The notes under the pieces: model-generated | Seen by the model: the letters and a program-made list of their open reading frames with translations, nothing else | Database searches by the model: none | Told to the model about the DNA's origin: nothing | In this document: positions 35,721-44,957 of the stretch, piece by piece | Numbering within the stretch: the stretch's first letter is position 1 | Layout of the letters: each line of letters opens with the position of its first letter | Translations under genes and position numbers: made by a program | Origin: Pseudogemmobacter faecipullorum | Lineage (GTDB): Bacteria > Pseudomonadota > Alphaproteobacteria > Rhodobacterales > Rhodobacteraceae | Direction: 5' to 3' | DNA length: 64,000 nucleotides | Assembly (NCBI RefSeq): GCF_020539525.1 | Contig: NZ_JACDXX010000006.1 | Span: forward strand, 154,141 to 218,140

Positions 35721-36499
35721 GCCTGTGCCTTCAGTTTGTTTTTCAGGCCGCGGCCCAGATAGGCCTCAATCACCCGCTCATTGGCGCGGACCTCGGCGGC
35801 GCTGCCCTCGGCCAGCACCTTGCCCTCGGCCATGACGATCACCGGGTCACAGATCCGGCCGATGAATTCCATATCATGCTCGATGACGCAGAAAGTATAG
35901 CCGCGTTCGCGGTTGAGGCGCAGGATCGCATCGCCGATGGTGTTGAGCAGGGTGCGGTTCACCCCGGCGCCGACCTCATCGAGGAAGACGATTTTCGCGT
36001 CGACCATCATGGTGCGGCCCAGCTCGACCAGCTTTTTCTGCCCGCCGGAGATCTGGCTGGCCTTGTGATCGGCAATATGGCTGATGGTCAGAAATTCCAG
36101 CACCTCATCGGCTTTGGCGCGCAGGCGTTCCTCTTCCTCGCGGATCTGCGCCCGGGAAAAAATCGCATTCCACAGCTTTTCGCCATGCTGGCGCGCCGGA
36201 ACCATCATCAGATTCTCGCGCACCGTCATCGAGCCGAATTCATGGGCAATCTGGAAGGTGCGCAGCACGCCCTTATGAAACAGCTCATGCGGGGCCAGTC
36301 CGGTGATCTCTTCCTCACCCATGAACACCCGGCCCGAGGTTGGCGGCAGGCGTCCGGCGATCACATTGAAAAGCGTGGATTTTCCGGCCCCATTCGGGCC
36401 GATCAGCCCGGTGACCGTACCCTGACGGATGCTGAGTGAGGCACCGTCAACGGCGTGAAAACCGCCAAAATGCCGGTGAAGATTTTCGACCCGGATCAT
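35717..36499 (-). CDS. livG: Branched-chain-type ABC transporter ATP-binding protein LivG
   Basis: ATPase subunit of 260 residues with Walker A IGPNGAGKST, signature ISGGQKKLVELGRTM, and H-motif CVIEHDMEFI. The Walker B reads IVFLDEVGAGV, with Val where nearly all ABC ATPases have Pro (DEP), a mild peculiarity; the catalytic Glu is kept. LivG-type N-terminus MIRVENLHRHFGGFHAVDG. The ATG at 36499 is set by AGGGGG 7 bases upstream. It starts 150 bases after the binding protein gene. Confidence 0.9.
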   Translation of the reverse strand: MIRVENLHRHFGGFHAVDGASLSIRQGTVTGLIGPNGAGKSTLFNVIAGRLPPTSGRVFMGEEEITGLAPHELFHKGVLRTFQIAHEFGSMTVRENLMMVPARQHGEKLWNAIFSRAQIREEEERLRAKADEVLEFLTISHIADHKASQISGGQKKLVELGRTMMVDAKIVFLDEVGAGVNRTLLNTIGDAILRLNRERGYTFCVIEHDMEFIGRICDPVIVMAEGKVLAEGSAAEVRANERVIEAYLGRGLKNKLKAQA

Positions 36500-36649
36500 T
36501 GGACTACCCCCTGAAATCACCCGGTTATACACCCCGAGGGGTGGTCCGGGCGTTGTTTTTAACCAAACAGGCCCGCGCGATGCACGGACCTGTGATTCTT
36601 GTCAAGCTTTACCCGGAAGCAAGCATCACCGGGCCATTGCGCCTGGATT

Positions 36650-37852
36650 TCAGCGGAATTTCACGGTTTCCCAGACGCCGTCCTTGATTTCATATTCGCG
36701 GTAGCGGCCGGTGACATCGCCATTCTCAAGGAAGGTGACGCCGGTTGCGCCCTCGTAATTCACCGGCTTACCGGCGGCGATCAGCTCCAGCGCCTTGCCC
36801 AGCTCACCCGGGTTGATCACCTCGCCCGAACCATCGGCCGGACCATTGGCGACCTCGGCGATCTTGTCTTTATAGACTTTGGGATCGGTCGAACCGGCGG
36901 CCTGCATCGCCAGCACCATCACCGCCACCGCATCATAGGTATTCGGGGCAAAATTGGTCGAGCCGTCGAAAGAGGGATCATAGGCTTTGGCGGCATCAAG
37001 ATAGGTCTGATAGCCCGCCGCATCCGAGGAGGGGTGCTGGCCGTATGAGCCGTCGAGCGCCGAGCCGATGGCCTGGGTCAGGCTTTCGCCGAACATGCCG
37101 CCGGGCAGGCCGAAGAGCGAGAAGGCCCCGGTATCGACCGCGGCCTGGATCACGCCGCGCCCGCCCTGGTCGACATAGCCCGCCACGACGAGAATATCGC
37201 CGCCCGCTGCCGCCAGTGCCGCCACCTCAGCCGAGTAATCGGCTTTGCCGTCATCATGGCTGGCATTGATGGTGACGGTGATGCCTTTGGCTTCGGCCGC
37301 CGCCGCAATCGCATCGGCCTGGCCTTTGCCATAATCGGAATTCGAATAGGTCAGCGCCATCGATTTCACGCCGCGCTCAGCGAGAATATCGCCCATGATC
37401 ACGCCTTCGCGCGCATCCGAGGGCACGGTGCGGAAGAACAGCCCCTCATCGGGATCATCCGACAGAGCCGGCGAGGTGGCCGAGGGCGAGATCATCACCA
37501 TGCCATTGGGGATAGCGGTATTTGACAGCACGGCGCGGCTGACGCCCGAGCAATCGGCGCCGATCAGGCCTTTGACCCCTTCCGAGGTCACGAGGCGCTC
37601 ACCGGCGGCGGTGGCGGCCGCGGCATCGATACAGGTTGAATCGGCGCGGACGGCCGAGAAGGTCCAGCCATTGGCGGCCTTGCCCGAGTCATTGATTTCT
37701 TTCAGCGCCATTTCGCCGGCCAGAGCCATATTCGGAGCAATGGTTTCAATCGGGCCGGTGAAGCCCAGCAGGATGCCAATTTTCACATCCTCAGCCGAAG
37801 CGGTACCAGCCGCGAGCGCGCAGGCTGCGGAGGCGAGCAGAATTTTTTTCAT
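36650..37852 (-). CDS. Periplasmic substrate-binding protein of HAAT ABC transporter
   Basis: Binding protein of 400 residues, type I fold (LivK family). Signal peptide MKKILLASAACALAAGTASA, then EDVKIGILLGFTGPIETIAPNMALAGEMALKEIN. The region VKGLIGADCSGVSRAVLSN and SPSATSPALS lines the usual amino-acid pocket, and the protein has two cysteines placed for a disulfide. Start ATG follows GGGAG. It is the first gene of the transporter/DMGDH operon; its ligand may be a methylated amino acid given the downstream enzyme. Confidence 0.88.
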   Translation of the reverse strand: MKKILLASAACALAAGTASAEDVKIGILLGFTGPIETIAPNMALAGEMALKEINDSGKAANGWTFSAVRADSTCIDAAAATAAGERLVTSEGVKGLIGADCSGVSRAVLSNTAIPNGMVMISPSATSPALSDDPDEGLFFRTVPSDAREGVIMGDILAERGVKSMALTYSNSDYGKGQADAIAAAAEAKGITVTINASHDDGKADYSAEVAALAAAGGDILVVAGYVDQGGRGVIQAAVDTGAFSLFGLPGGMFGESLTQAIGSALDGSYGQHPSSDAAGYQTYLDAAKAYDPSFDGSTNFAPNTYDAVAVMVLAMQAAGSTDPKVYKDKIAEVANGPADGSGEVINPGELGKALELIAAGKPVNYEGATGVTFLENGDVTGRYREYEIKDGVWETVKFR

Positions 37853-38029
37853 TAATATCTCCCTGACTGGATCGAGATCCTGCAAGCGAGCCTAGCGAGC
37901 AAAAACTGAATTGAAAAGTGAGTTCACCTCGCGCTGACGTGACGGTTTCGCGCTAAAACAGGGCTGTTCGCGCCCCCTCGCGCAGGTCAGTCTGCGGGTT
38001 GGTTGTCATAGTGCAGGAGTGGGTTTTCG

Positions 38030-39139
38030 ATGGGGTGGAACATGAAGGGGGCGGGGCTGGCGCTGCTGTTGATCGCCGGGCCGGTTGCGGCCCAGACCCG
38101 GCTGCAGACCTCGGCCGGAGAGATGGTGGTGACGCCGGTCGCCGCGGCGCTGGAGGGGGCCTGGTCTTTCGGCTTTCTGCCCGGCGGCGCGCTGATCGTC
38201 ACCGAAATTGACGGCCGTCTGCTGATCCTGCGCGCGGGGCAGGCCAGCCCGGTCAGCGGCTTGCCCGAGATCACCGCGCTTGGCCAGGGCGGGCTGCTCG
38301 ATGTGATGGTGCCGCGCGATTTTAAACGCAGCCGTCAGATCTGGCTCAGCTATGTCGCCCGTTCGGGCGAGGGGCTGGCTTTGCGGGCGGGCTTTGGCCG
38401 GCTCTCAGAGGATTTCACCCGGCTCGAGGGCTTTGAGCCGGTGTTTGAGGGCGAAAGCCTGCCCGCCAGCCGCCATTTCGGCGCCCGCCTCGTCGAGGGC
38501 AGGGATGGCAGGATCTGGCTGACCACCGGCGACCGCGGCACCGGCCCGGCGGGGATGGAGGCCCAGGATCCGGGCCTTGCCACCGGCTCGGTGATCTTGC
38601 TCAACCGCGACGGCAGCCCCGGGGTGACGCGGCCGGGCTGGCGGCCCGGGGTCTGGTCGGTCGGGCATCGCAATATCCAGGGCGCGGGCCTCGATCTGCA
38701 GGGCGCGCTGGTCACTTCAGAACATGGCGCCCAGGGCGGGGATGAGATCAACCGCCCCGGTGCGGGGCTGAATTACGGCTGGCCGGTGATCAGCTATGGG
38801 GTGAATTACAATGGCCGCAAGATCGGCGAGGGCCAGGCCAGAGCGGGGATGGAACAGCCTTTGCACTACTGGGATCCCTCGATCGCGCCTTCGGGGCTGA
38901 TGGTCTATTCCGGGGCGCTGATCCCCGAATGGCAGGGCGATATTTTCGCCGGATCGCTGAAAATGGATTTCATCTCGCGGCTCGACCCGGATCAGGCGGC
39001 ACCGACCGGCTGGGCTGAGGAGCGTATCGCGAGCGAGGAAACCCTGAGGGTGCGCGATCTGCGCGAGGGGCCGGATGGCGCGATCTGGTTCCTGTCGGAG
39101 GGCAATGGCGCTTTATACCGCCTGGCCCCGGCAGAATGA
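38030..39139 (+). CDS. Periplasmic PQQ-dependent sugar (aldose) dehydrogenase family protein
   Basis: Soluble aldose sugar dehydrogenase (YliI/Asd family) of 369 residues with signal peptide (MKGAGLALLLIAGPVAAQT). Six-bladed beta-propeller repeats are seen, with GGLLDVMVPRDF, ASRHFGARLVEGRDGRIWLTTGDRG, the VWSVGHRNIQG signature, TSEHGAQGGDEINRPGAGLNYGWP and SGLMVYSG. The ATG at 38030 has AGGAG 10 bases upstream; ATG 38042 is the alternative. Quinoprotein oxidation of a sugar with electrons to the respiratory chain is inferred. A tandem duplication covers its stop codon. Confidence 0.82.
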   Translation: MGWNMKGAGLALLLIAGPVAAQTRLQTSAGEMVVTPVAAALEGAWSFGFLPGGALIVTEIDGRLLILRAGQASPVSGLPEITALGQGGLLDVMVPRDFKRSRQIWLSYVARSGEGLALRAGFGRLSEDFTRLEGFEPVFEGESLPASRHFGARLVEGRDGRIWLTTGDRGTGPAGMEAQDPGLATGSVILLNRDGSPGVTRPGWRPGVWSVGHRNIQGAGLDLQGALVTSEHGAQGGDEINRPGAGLNYGWPVISYGVNYNGRKIGEGQARAGMEQPLHYWDPSIAPSGLMVYSGALIPEWQGDIFAGSLKMDFISRLDPDQAAPTGWAEERIASEETLRVRDLREGPDGAIWFLSEGNGALYRLAPAE

Positions 39140-39156
39140 GGCCCCGGCAGAGTGAG
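39125..39156. repeat. 16-bp tandem duplication spanning the sugar dehydrogenase stop codon
   Basis: GCCCCGGCAGAATGAG (39125-39140) and GCCCCGGCAGAGTGAG (39141-39156), 15 of 16 identical. The first copy contains the stop TGA (39137-39139). Confidence 0.75.
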
Positions 39157-39220
39157 GCCCGGCCCGGTCCGGGCCGCCTGAGAAACCCCGCCCGGGCCCC
39201 GGTTTATCGGAAAAACAGGG

Positions 39221-39251
39221 CCTCCGGCGGGGATATTTAAGGACAGATGAA
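39221..39251 (+). repeat. Dispersed intergenic repeat, copy 5
   Basis: CCTCCGGCGGGGATATTTAA followed by GGACAGATGA: a full-length example of the family, between the convergent sugar dehydrogenase and GlxA-type regulator genes. Confidence 0.75.
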
Positions 39252-39275
39252 CAGCGCCCGACGCGGCGCGCGGCT

Positions 39276-40313
39276 TCAGATCGACAGCCGGGCGGCGGGG
39301 GCGCTGCCCGGACCGCCGCCCGGACCGCTTTGCGTGCCGCGCTCGCGGTAAGGCGTGGTGGAATAATGCGAGCGGTAGCATTTCGAGAAATGCGACGGGC
39401 TGGTGAAACCGCAGGCCAGAGCCACATTGATCACCGACATATCGGTCTGCATCAACAGGTTACGCGCCTTGGAAAGCCGCAGCTCCATATAATAGCGTTT
39501 CGGGCTGCGGTTGAGATAACGGCGGAACAGCCGCTCGAGCTGGCGCGTCGACATGCCGACATGTTCGGCCAGATCGGCGGGCGATATCGGATCCTCGATA
39601 TTGCTCTCCATCATCTGGATCACCTGGCTGAGCTTGGGATGACGCACGCCGATCCGGGTCGGGATCGACAGGCGCTGCGTGTCCTGATCGGTGCGGATGG
39701 TCGAATAGATCAGCTGATCGGCCACGGTATTGGCCAGGGTCTCGCCATGATCGGCAGCAATCACCTTCAGCATCAGATCAAGCGAGGAGGTGCCTCCGGC
39801 GGTGGTCCAGCGCGTGCCATCCATGACGAAAACCGATTTCGTCAGCCGCACATCCTCAAATTCCTCAAGGAAGCCATCCTGATTTTCCCAGTGGATCGTC
39901 GCCTTTTTGCCGTCAAGCAGCCCGGCGCGCGCCAGCGCATAGGCACCGGTGCACAGCCCGCCGATGGTCGCGCCGCGCCGCGCCTCGCGCCGCAGCCAGG
40001 ACAGGACCGGCCGGGTGACGGCCTTATGGACATCAATACCGCCGCAGACCAGCACCACATCCTCGCGGCTGATTTCCACCAGCCCCATATCGAGCTTGAA
40101 GGCCGTGTCATTCGAACAGGTCGCGGTTTCGCCGCCTTCTCCGGCAAGCGACCAGGAATAAAGGGTTTTTCCGGCCACGCGATTGGCGATGCGCAAAGGC
40201 TCAATGGCTGAGGCGAAGGCCAGCAGGGTAAAGCGGTCGAGCAACAGAAACACGAAACGCCGCGCCCCGGCCCCTGCGCCGTTCGGAATTGCCTTGCTCA
40301 CCTGGCTGGGCAT
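39276..40313 (-). CDS. GlxA-family AraC-type regulator (GbdR-like)
   Basis: Regulator of 345 residues: an N-terminal DJ-1/PfpI-like (amidotransferase-like) domain (RFVFLLLDRFTLLAFASAIEPLRIAN, VVLVCGGIDVHK, GLCTGAYALARAGLLDGKKATIHWE) and a C-terminal AraC domain with two helix-turn-helix units (ISPADLAEHVGMSTRQLERLFRRYLNRSPKRYYMELRL; SVINVALACGFTSPSHFSKCYRSHY). The layout is close to GbdR, which activates glycine betaine and dimethylglycine catabolism in Pseudomonas. It lies about 1.4 kb upstream of the ABC/DMGDH operon start, on the same strand, so control of that operon is plausible. Confidence 0.82.
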   Translation of the reverse strand: MPSQVSKAIPNGAGAGARRFVFLLLDRFTLLAFASAIEPLRIANRVAGKTLYSWSLAGEGGETATCSNDTAFKLDMGLVEISREDVVLVCGGIDVHKAVTRPVLSWLRREARRGATIGGLCTGAYALARAGLLDGKKATIHWENQDGFLEEFEDVRLTKSVFVMDGTRWTTAGGTSSLDLMLKVIAADHGETLANTVADQLIYSTIRTDQDTQRLSIPTRIGVRHPKLSQVIQMMESNIEDPISPADLAEHVGMSTRQLERLFRRYLNRSPKRYYMELRLSKARNLLMQTDMSVINVALACGFTSPSHFSKCYRSHYSTTPYRERGTQSGPGGGPGSAPAARLSI

Positions 40314-40566
40314 CGGATCCGCCTTTGATTATCAGCGACCTCAGATGTCGCAATCATGTGACGAAAGCTGAAATCCCGCGCTGACGCAAGGGGCGCTGAT
40401 GCAACCAGCGGGCGCAATGGCTTTGCCCTTGCCCGGCGCGGCCACCGGGGGGTGCGGAATGGCCCTTCAGCCAAAGGGGCGGGGGCTATGCAAGCCGGGG
40501 GTTCGGTGCGTATATGCTGGCCAGGTTAACGCAATCACTGCCGAGTGAACTTCGGAAGGAGGGGTC

Positions 40567-41949
40567 ATGGACGACGCCAGGACCATAGGCTGGAAGAAAT
40601 CAGACTGGCGCGCTCTGCCGCGCATTCAGATGCCTGATTATCCCGATGCGACCGCGCTTGGCGCGGTTGAGGCCCAGCTCGGCAAATATCCTCCGCTGGT
40701 TTTCGCCGGCGAGGCACGGCGGCTGAAAAAGCAGCTGGCGCTGGCGGCCGAGGGCAAGGCCTTCCTGCTGCAGGGTGGCGATTGTGCCGAGAGCTTCTCG
40801 GAATTCTCGGCCGATAATATCCGCGATACTTTCCGCGTCATGCTGCAGATGGCAATGGTGCTGACCTGGGGCGCGAAAGTGCCGGTGATCAAGGTCGGCC
40901 GGATGGCGGGGCAGTTCGCCAAGCCGCGCTCGGCCCCGACCGAGATGATCGACGGCGTCGAATATCCCTCGTATCGTGGTGATATCATTAACGGTTTTGA
41001 GGCGACCACCGAGGCGCGGATCCCCGATCCGAACCGGATGCTGCAGGCCTATACCCAGGCCGCGGCCTCGCTGAACCTCTTGCGCGCTTTCTCGACCGGC
41101 GGCTTTGCCGATATCCACCGGGTTCATTCCTGGACCCTGGGCTTTGCCGAACATGACAAGGCCGAGCGCTACCGCGAGATGGCGAACCGCATCTCGGATG
41201 CGCTCGACTTTATGAATGCGGCCGGGGTGAATTCGGAAACCGCGCATCAGCTCTCGAGCGTTGATTTCTACACCAGCCATGAGGCTTTGCTGCTGGAATA
41301 TGAAGAGGCTCTGTGCCGGGTCGATTCGATTTCGGGTCAGCCGGTGGCGGGGTCGGGTCATATGATCTGGATCGGTGACCGCACCCGTCAGCCGGATGGG
41401 GCCCATGTCGAGTTTTGTCGGGGCGTGCTCAACCCGATCGGTCTGAAATGCGGCCCCTCGACCACGGCCGATGATCTGAAAGTGCTGATGGCGAAGCTGA
41501 ACCCGGAGAATGAGCCGGGCCGTCTGACCCTGATCGCGCGTTTCGGCGCCGGTAAGGTGGGCGATCACCTGCCGCGTCTGATCAGAGCGGTCAGCGAAGA
41601 GGGTGCCAATGTCGTCTGGTCCTGTGATCCGATGCATGGCAATACGATCAAGGCGGCTTCGGGCTATAAGACCCGGCCGTTTGAATCGGTGCTGGGCGAG
41701 GTGCGCGACTTCTTCGCCATCCATAAGGCCGAAGGCTCGATCCCGGGCGGCGTGCATTTTGAGATGACCGGCCAGGATGTGACCGAATGCACCGGTGGCC
41801 TGCGCGCGGTGACCGATGAGAATCTGCGTGACCGCTATCACACGGCCTGCGACCCGCGTCTGAACGCCTCGCAATCGCTGGAACTGGCCTTCCTCGTTGC
41901 GGAAGAGCTGACCCGCCAGCGTGAGGACAGCCGCCGCATCGCGCTGTAA
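40567..41949 (+). CDS. 3-deoxy-7-phosphoheptulonate (DAHP) synthase, class II
   Basis: First enzyme of the shikimate pathway, plant-type (class II) DAHP synthase, 460 residues: [61 protein letters not shown]-equivalent [14 protein letters not shown] and [27 protein letters not shown], with the metal-binding Cys/His/Glu/Asp residues in place. Strong AAGGAGGGG 6 bases before the ATG. It is monocistronic, with its own terminator. Confidence 0.95.
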   Translation: MDDARTIGWKKSDWRALPRIQMPDYPDATALGAVEAQLGKYPPLVFAGEARRLKKQLALAAEGKAFLLQGGDCAESFSEFSADNIRDTFRVMLQMAMVLTWGAKVPVIKVGRMAGQFAKPRSAPTEMIDGVEYPSYRGDIINGFEATTEARIPDPNRMLQAYTQAAASLNLLRAFSTGGFADIHRVHSWTLGFAEHDKAERYREMANRISDALDFMNAAGVNSETAHQLSSVDFYTSHEALLLEYEEALCRVDSISGQPVAGSGHMIWIGDRTRQPDGAHVEFCRGVLNPIGLKCGPSTTADDLKVLMAKLNPENEPGRLTLIARFGAGKVGDHLPRLIRAVSEEGANVVWSCDPMHGNTIKAASGYKTRPFESVLGEVRDFFAIHKAEGSIPGGVHFEMTGQDVTECTGGLRAVTDENLRDRYHTACDPRLNASQSLELAFLVAEELTRQREDSRRIAL

Positions 41950-41971
41950 GGCATCGGCTATACTCAGAAAA

Positions 41972-41999
41972 AGCCCGCCACTCTCTGGCGGGCTTTTTT
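41972..41999 (+). terminator. Intrinsic terminator of DAHP synthase gene
   Basis: Perfect 9-bp stem AGCCCGCCA / TGGCGGGCT, 5-base loop, T6 tract. The flanking A run may also serve the convergent PAS gene. Confidence 0.9.
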
Positions 42000-42001
42000 G
42001 T

Positions 42002-42670
42002 TCAGGCGCTTTCGCGGCTGGCCACAAGGCGCAGATGGCCCGGCGCGCGGCGCGCGGGGGCCCGCCTGACCCAGGGCTGATCGAGCAGCAGCCTGGGCCC
42101 GCGCGCCCCGCGTGGCAGCGCCGGGGCAAGGCCTGAGGTCAGCGGCAGCAGCATGTCAGGCCCGCTGATCGCATAGCGCAGCCCCGGCATATGGCTCTGC
42201 GGTCTTTCGGTGGCAAGGCAGCCCAGCAAAACCTCTGGCCCAAGCCGGGGCAGGGCCAGCGGCAGCAACAGCAGCCGCGCGCTGGCGATCTGGCGCCCAT
42301 AGCCTGAACTGGCGCGCAGCCCGGTCTCGACCGGCTGACCATCGCGGAACATGCGCTCGACCAGATCGGCAAAGCTGATCCGGGTTTCCGGTGTCAGCAG
42401 CGCCGAAAGCGGCAGGCCCTGCATATCCACCCCGGCCAGAGCCGAGAGATTGCGCCCGGCCACGCGCAGCCTGAGCAGGCCGCGTCCGATCCTTTCGGCG
42501 ATGAACAGATCCTCGATCAGTGGTCCCAGATCCGCCGGATCCAGTGCCGAGGAGGGGGGCGGGCCACCGTGGCGCGCGCACAGCCGCTGCCAGTGCTCCC
42601 GAAGCTGCGCCAGAGCGCCAAAGCGAACCGGACGCATGGGCCCGGTTCCGTCGATTTCCTGATCAAGCAT
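42002..42670 (-). CDS. PAS-domain protein (PAS_5/DUF1388 type)
   Basis: Protein of 222 residues with a PAS_5-like domain: LAQLREHWQRLCARHGGPPPSSALDPADLGPLIEDLFIAERIGRGLLRLRVAGRNLSALAGVDMQGLPLSALLTP. The rest (PGLRYAISGPDMLLPLTSG and a Pro/Arg-rich end) is poorly conserved. The ATG at 42670 follows AAGGAGTG. No output domain, so it is probably a single-domain sensor or regulator of unknown partner; it stands alone. Confidence 0.72.
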   Translation of the reverse strand: MLDQEIDGTGPMRPVRFGALAQLREHWQRLCARHGGPPPSSALDPADLGPLIEDLFIAERIGRGLLRLRVAGRNLSALAGVDMQGLPLSALLTPETRISFADLVERMFRDGQPVETGLRASSGYGRQIASARLLLLPLALPRLGPEVLLGCLATERPQSHMPGLRYAISGPDMLLPLTSGLAPALPRGARGPRLLLDQPWVRRAPARRAPGHLRLVASRESA

Positions 42671-42903
42671 TCCGCACTCCTTCACATGGCAACTGCACAC
42701 AGACATGCCACTGCAGGAAAAAGGGGGCGGCACGACCGAACTTGCCGGTTGGGTGCCGCTTTGCTAACCCGGAACTGCGGCGGAATGTGCGGCTATAATA
42801 CGCGCCATCCGCTGATTTCGGGGGTGATTCTTTCAGTCTGGTTAATGCGGCAGGGTTTTCAGGGCCCCGGCGCGGCCAGGCCCCCTCTGGCGGGAGAGGC
42901 AGT

Positions 42904-43797
42904 ATGACCATTTCGATGACCGGATTTGCCGCCGGGCGCGGCGCGGGGGCGGGCTATAGCTGGCTCTGGGATCTGCGCTCGGTCAATGGCAAGGGGCTGG
43001 ATCTGCGGCTCAGGGTGCCGGAATGGGTCGACGGGCTGGAGAGCGCTTTGCGCGCCGAGCTGCAGAAGGCGCTGGGCCGGGGCAATGTCTCGATGACGCT
43101 GAAACTCAGCCGTGAAGAGGGCGCGCTCAGCGGCCCGCGCCTCAATCCTGAGGTACTGGCCGGGATGCTGCAGGCGCTGGCCGGGGCCGAAGCGGCAGCG
43201 CGCGCGGCGGGAATTGCCCTGGCGCCGGTCAGCGCCGCCGATCTGCTGGCGCTGCGCGGCGTGCTCGAAACCGGCGCCGCCGAAGAGGATACAACGGCGC
43301 TGCGGGCGGCGATCCTCGCCGATCTGCCGGCTCTGCTTGCCGCTTTCTCGGCGATGCGCGCCCGCGAGGGGGCGGCGCTGAACCAGCTGGTCACGGCGCA
43401 GCTCAGCCGCATCGCGGCTCTGGTCGATGAGGCGGGCGCGGCAGCGGTCGCGCGACGCCCGAAAGCGCGTGAGGCACTGCGCGAGGCGCTGGAGCGCATC
43501 AGCAGCAATGCTGACGGCTTTGATGAGGCCCGGATTGCCCAGGAGCTGGCGCTGCTGGCGGTGAAGGCCGATGTCACCGAAGAGCTGGACCGGCTCGGCG
43601 CCCATATCACTGCGGCGCGCGAGCTTCTGGCCGATCCCGGGCCAGTGGGGCGTAAACTTGATTTTCTGATGCAGGAATTCCTGCGTGAGGCCAATACTTT
43701 GCTGTCCAAGTCGCAGGACCGCGCCCTGACCCGGATCGGGCTTGACCTCAAGGTCGTGATCGACCAGATGCGCGAGCAGGTGCAGAATGTGGAGTAA
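42904..43797 (+). CDS. yicC: YicC-family endoribonuclease-like protein
   Basis: Protein of 297 residues: N-terminal MTISMTGFAAGRG (typical SMTGF motif), SVNGKGLDLRLRVPEWVDGLE and C-terminal ELDRLGAHITAARELLADPGPVGRKLDFLMQEFLREANTLLSKSQD, the DUF1732 hallmark. YicC is an RNase acting on stress-related RNA in E. coli. It is the first gene of the yicC-gmk-gamma carbonic anhydrase-phoR run, 3 bases before gmk. Confidence 0.9.
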   Translation: MTISMTGFAAGRGAGAGYSWLWDLRSVNGKGLDLRLRVPEWVDGLESALRAELQKALGRGNVSMTLKLSREEGALSGPRLNPEVLAGMLQALAGAEAAARAAGIALAPVSAADLLALRGVLETGAAEEDTTALRAAILADLPALLAAFSAMRAREGAALNQLVTAQLSRIAALVDEAGAAAVARRPKAREALREALERISSNADGFDEARIAQELALLAVKADVTEELDRLGAHITAARELLADPGPVGRKLDFLMQEFLREANTLLSKSQDRALTRIGLDLKVVIDQMREQVQNVE

Positions 43798-43800
43798 ATC

Positions 43801-44436
43801 ATGGCGCGGCGCGGTCTTCTTCTGATCCTTTCCTCTCCCTCGGGGGCAGGGAAATCCACCATGGCGCGCCGCCTGATGGACTGGGATCCGACGCTGAGCT
43901 TTTCGGTTTCCGCCACCACGCGCCAGCCGCGCCCTGGCGAGGAACATGGCGTGCATTACTGGTTCCATGATCATACGGGCTTTCGCGATCTGGTGGCTTC
44001 GGGCGGGATGCTCGAACATGCCGAGGTCTTCGGCAATTTCTACGGCAGCCCGCGCGGCCCGGTGGAAGCCTCGATGGAAGCGGGCCGGGACACTTTGTTT
44101 GATGTCGACTGGCAGGGCGGCCAGCAGATCCGCAATTCGGCCCTCGGCCGCGATGCCATTTCGGTCTTCATCCTGCCGCCCTCGATCGCCGAGCTTGAGC
44201 GCCGGCTGCGCGGCCGTGGCCAGGACAGTGACGAGGTGATCGCGGGCCGGATGGCGAAAAGCCGCGATGAAATCAGCCATTGGGCCGAATATGATTACGT
44301 TCTTGTTAACGAAGATCAGGATGCTTGTTTTGAACGGCTGAAAGCGATTGTCTTGGCCGAGCGGCTCAAGCGCGAGCGTCAGCCTGATCTGAGCGCCTTC
44401 GTGCGCGATCTGAACCGGGAGTTTGAACAAAGATGA
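43801..44436 (+). CDS. gmk: Guanylate kinase
   Basis: Phosphorylates GMP to GDP. The 211-residue protein has the P-loop [32 protein letters not shown], the GMP-binding FYGSPRG, and a lid with [23 protein letters not shown]. All functional residues are present. It overlaps the next start (ATGA). Confidence 0.97.
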   Translation: MARRGLLLILSSPSGAGKSTMARRLMDWDPTLSFSVSATTRQPRPGEEHGVHYWFHDHTGFRDLVASGGMLEHAEVFGNFYGSPRGPVEASMEAGRDTLFDVDWQGGQQIRNSALGRDAISVFILPPSIAELERRLRGRGQDSDEVIAGRMAKSRDEISHWAEYDYVLVNEDQDACFERLKAIVLAERLKRERQPDLSAFVRDLNREFEQR

Positions 44437-44957
44437 TCTGGGAACTCGATGGAATCGCGCCGGAAATTCACCCCGAGGCCTGGGTGGCCGAAAGCGCGGA
44501 TCTGATCGGGAAGATCCGGCTGCAGGCCGGGGCCAGCATCTGGTTCGGCGCGGTTCTGCGCGGCGATAATGAGCTGATCGACGTGGGCGCGGGCTCAAAT
44601 ATCCAGGAAAATTCGGTGCTGCATACCGATATCGGCTATCCGCTGGTGATCGGCGCCAGTTGCACCATCGGCCATAAGGCGATGCTGCATGGCTGCGAGA
44701 TCGGCGAGGGCACGCTGATCGGCATGGGGGCGACCATCCTCAATGGCGCAAAGATCGGTAAGGGCTGCCTGATCGGGGCCTGCGCGCTGATCACCGAAGG
44801 CAAGGAAATCCCCGATTACAGCCTCGTGATGGGCAGCCCCGGCAAGGTGGTGCGTCAGCTCGATGCGGCGGCGCAGGCAAGGCTGCTGAAATCGGCGGCG
44901 GGCTATCAGGCCAATGCCAGGCGCTTTCGTCAGGGGCTGAAAGCGGTCGTGCGATGA
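44433..44957 (+). CDS. Gamma-class carbonic anhydrase family protein
   Basis: Left-handed beta-helix hexapeptide-repeat protein of 174 residues of the YrdA/PaaY type. Zinc ligands are visible as [23 protein letters not shown] (His residues). Its role in Rhodobacteraceae is usually undetermined (CO2 hydration or an acyl transferase relative). It is translationally coupled to gmk and to the following histidine kinase gene by ATGA overlaps. Confidence 0.9.
   Translation: MIWELDGIAPEIHPEAWVAESADLIGKIRLQAGASIWFGAVLRGDNELIDVGAGSNIQENSVLHTDIGYPLVIGASCTIGHKAMLHGCEIGEGTLIGMGATILNGAKIGKGCLIGACALITEGKEIPDYSLVMGSPGKVVRQLDAAAQARLLKSAAGYQANARRFRQGLKAVVR

Noticed and set aside
36500..36649. Terminator between the binding protein and livG
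   Set aside because: Some T-rich sequence is present on both strands (GTTGTTTTTAACC) but no adequate stem precedes it. The gap was left unannotated.
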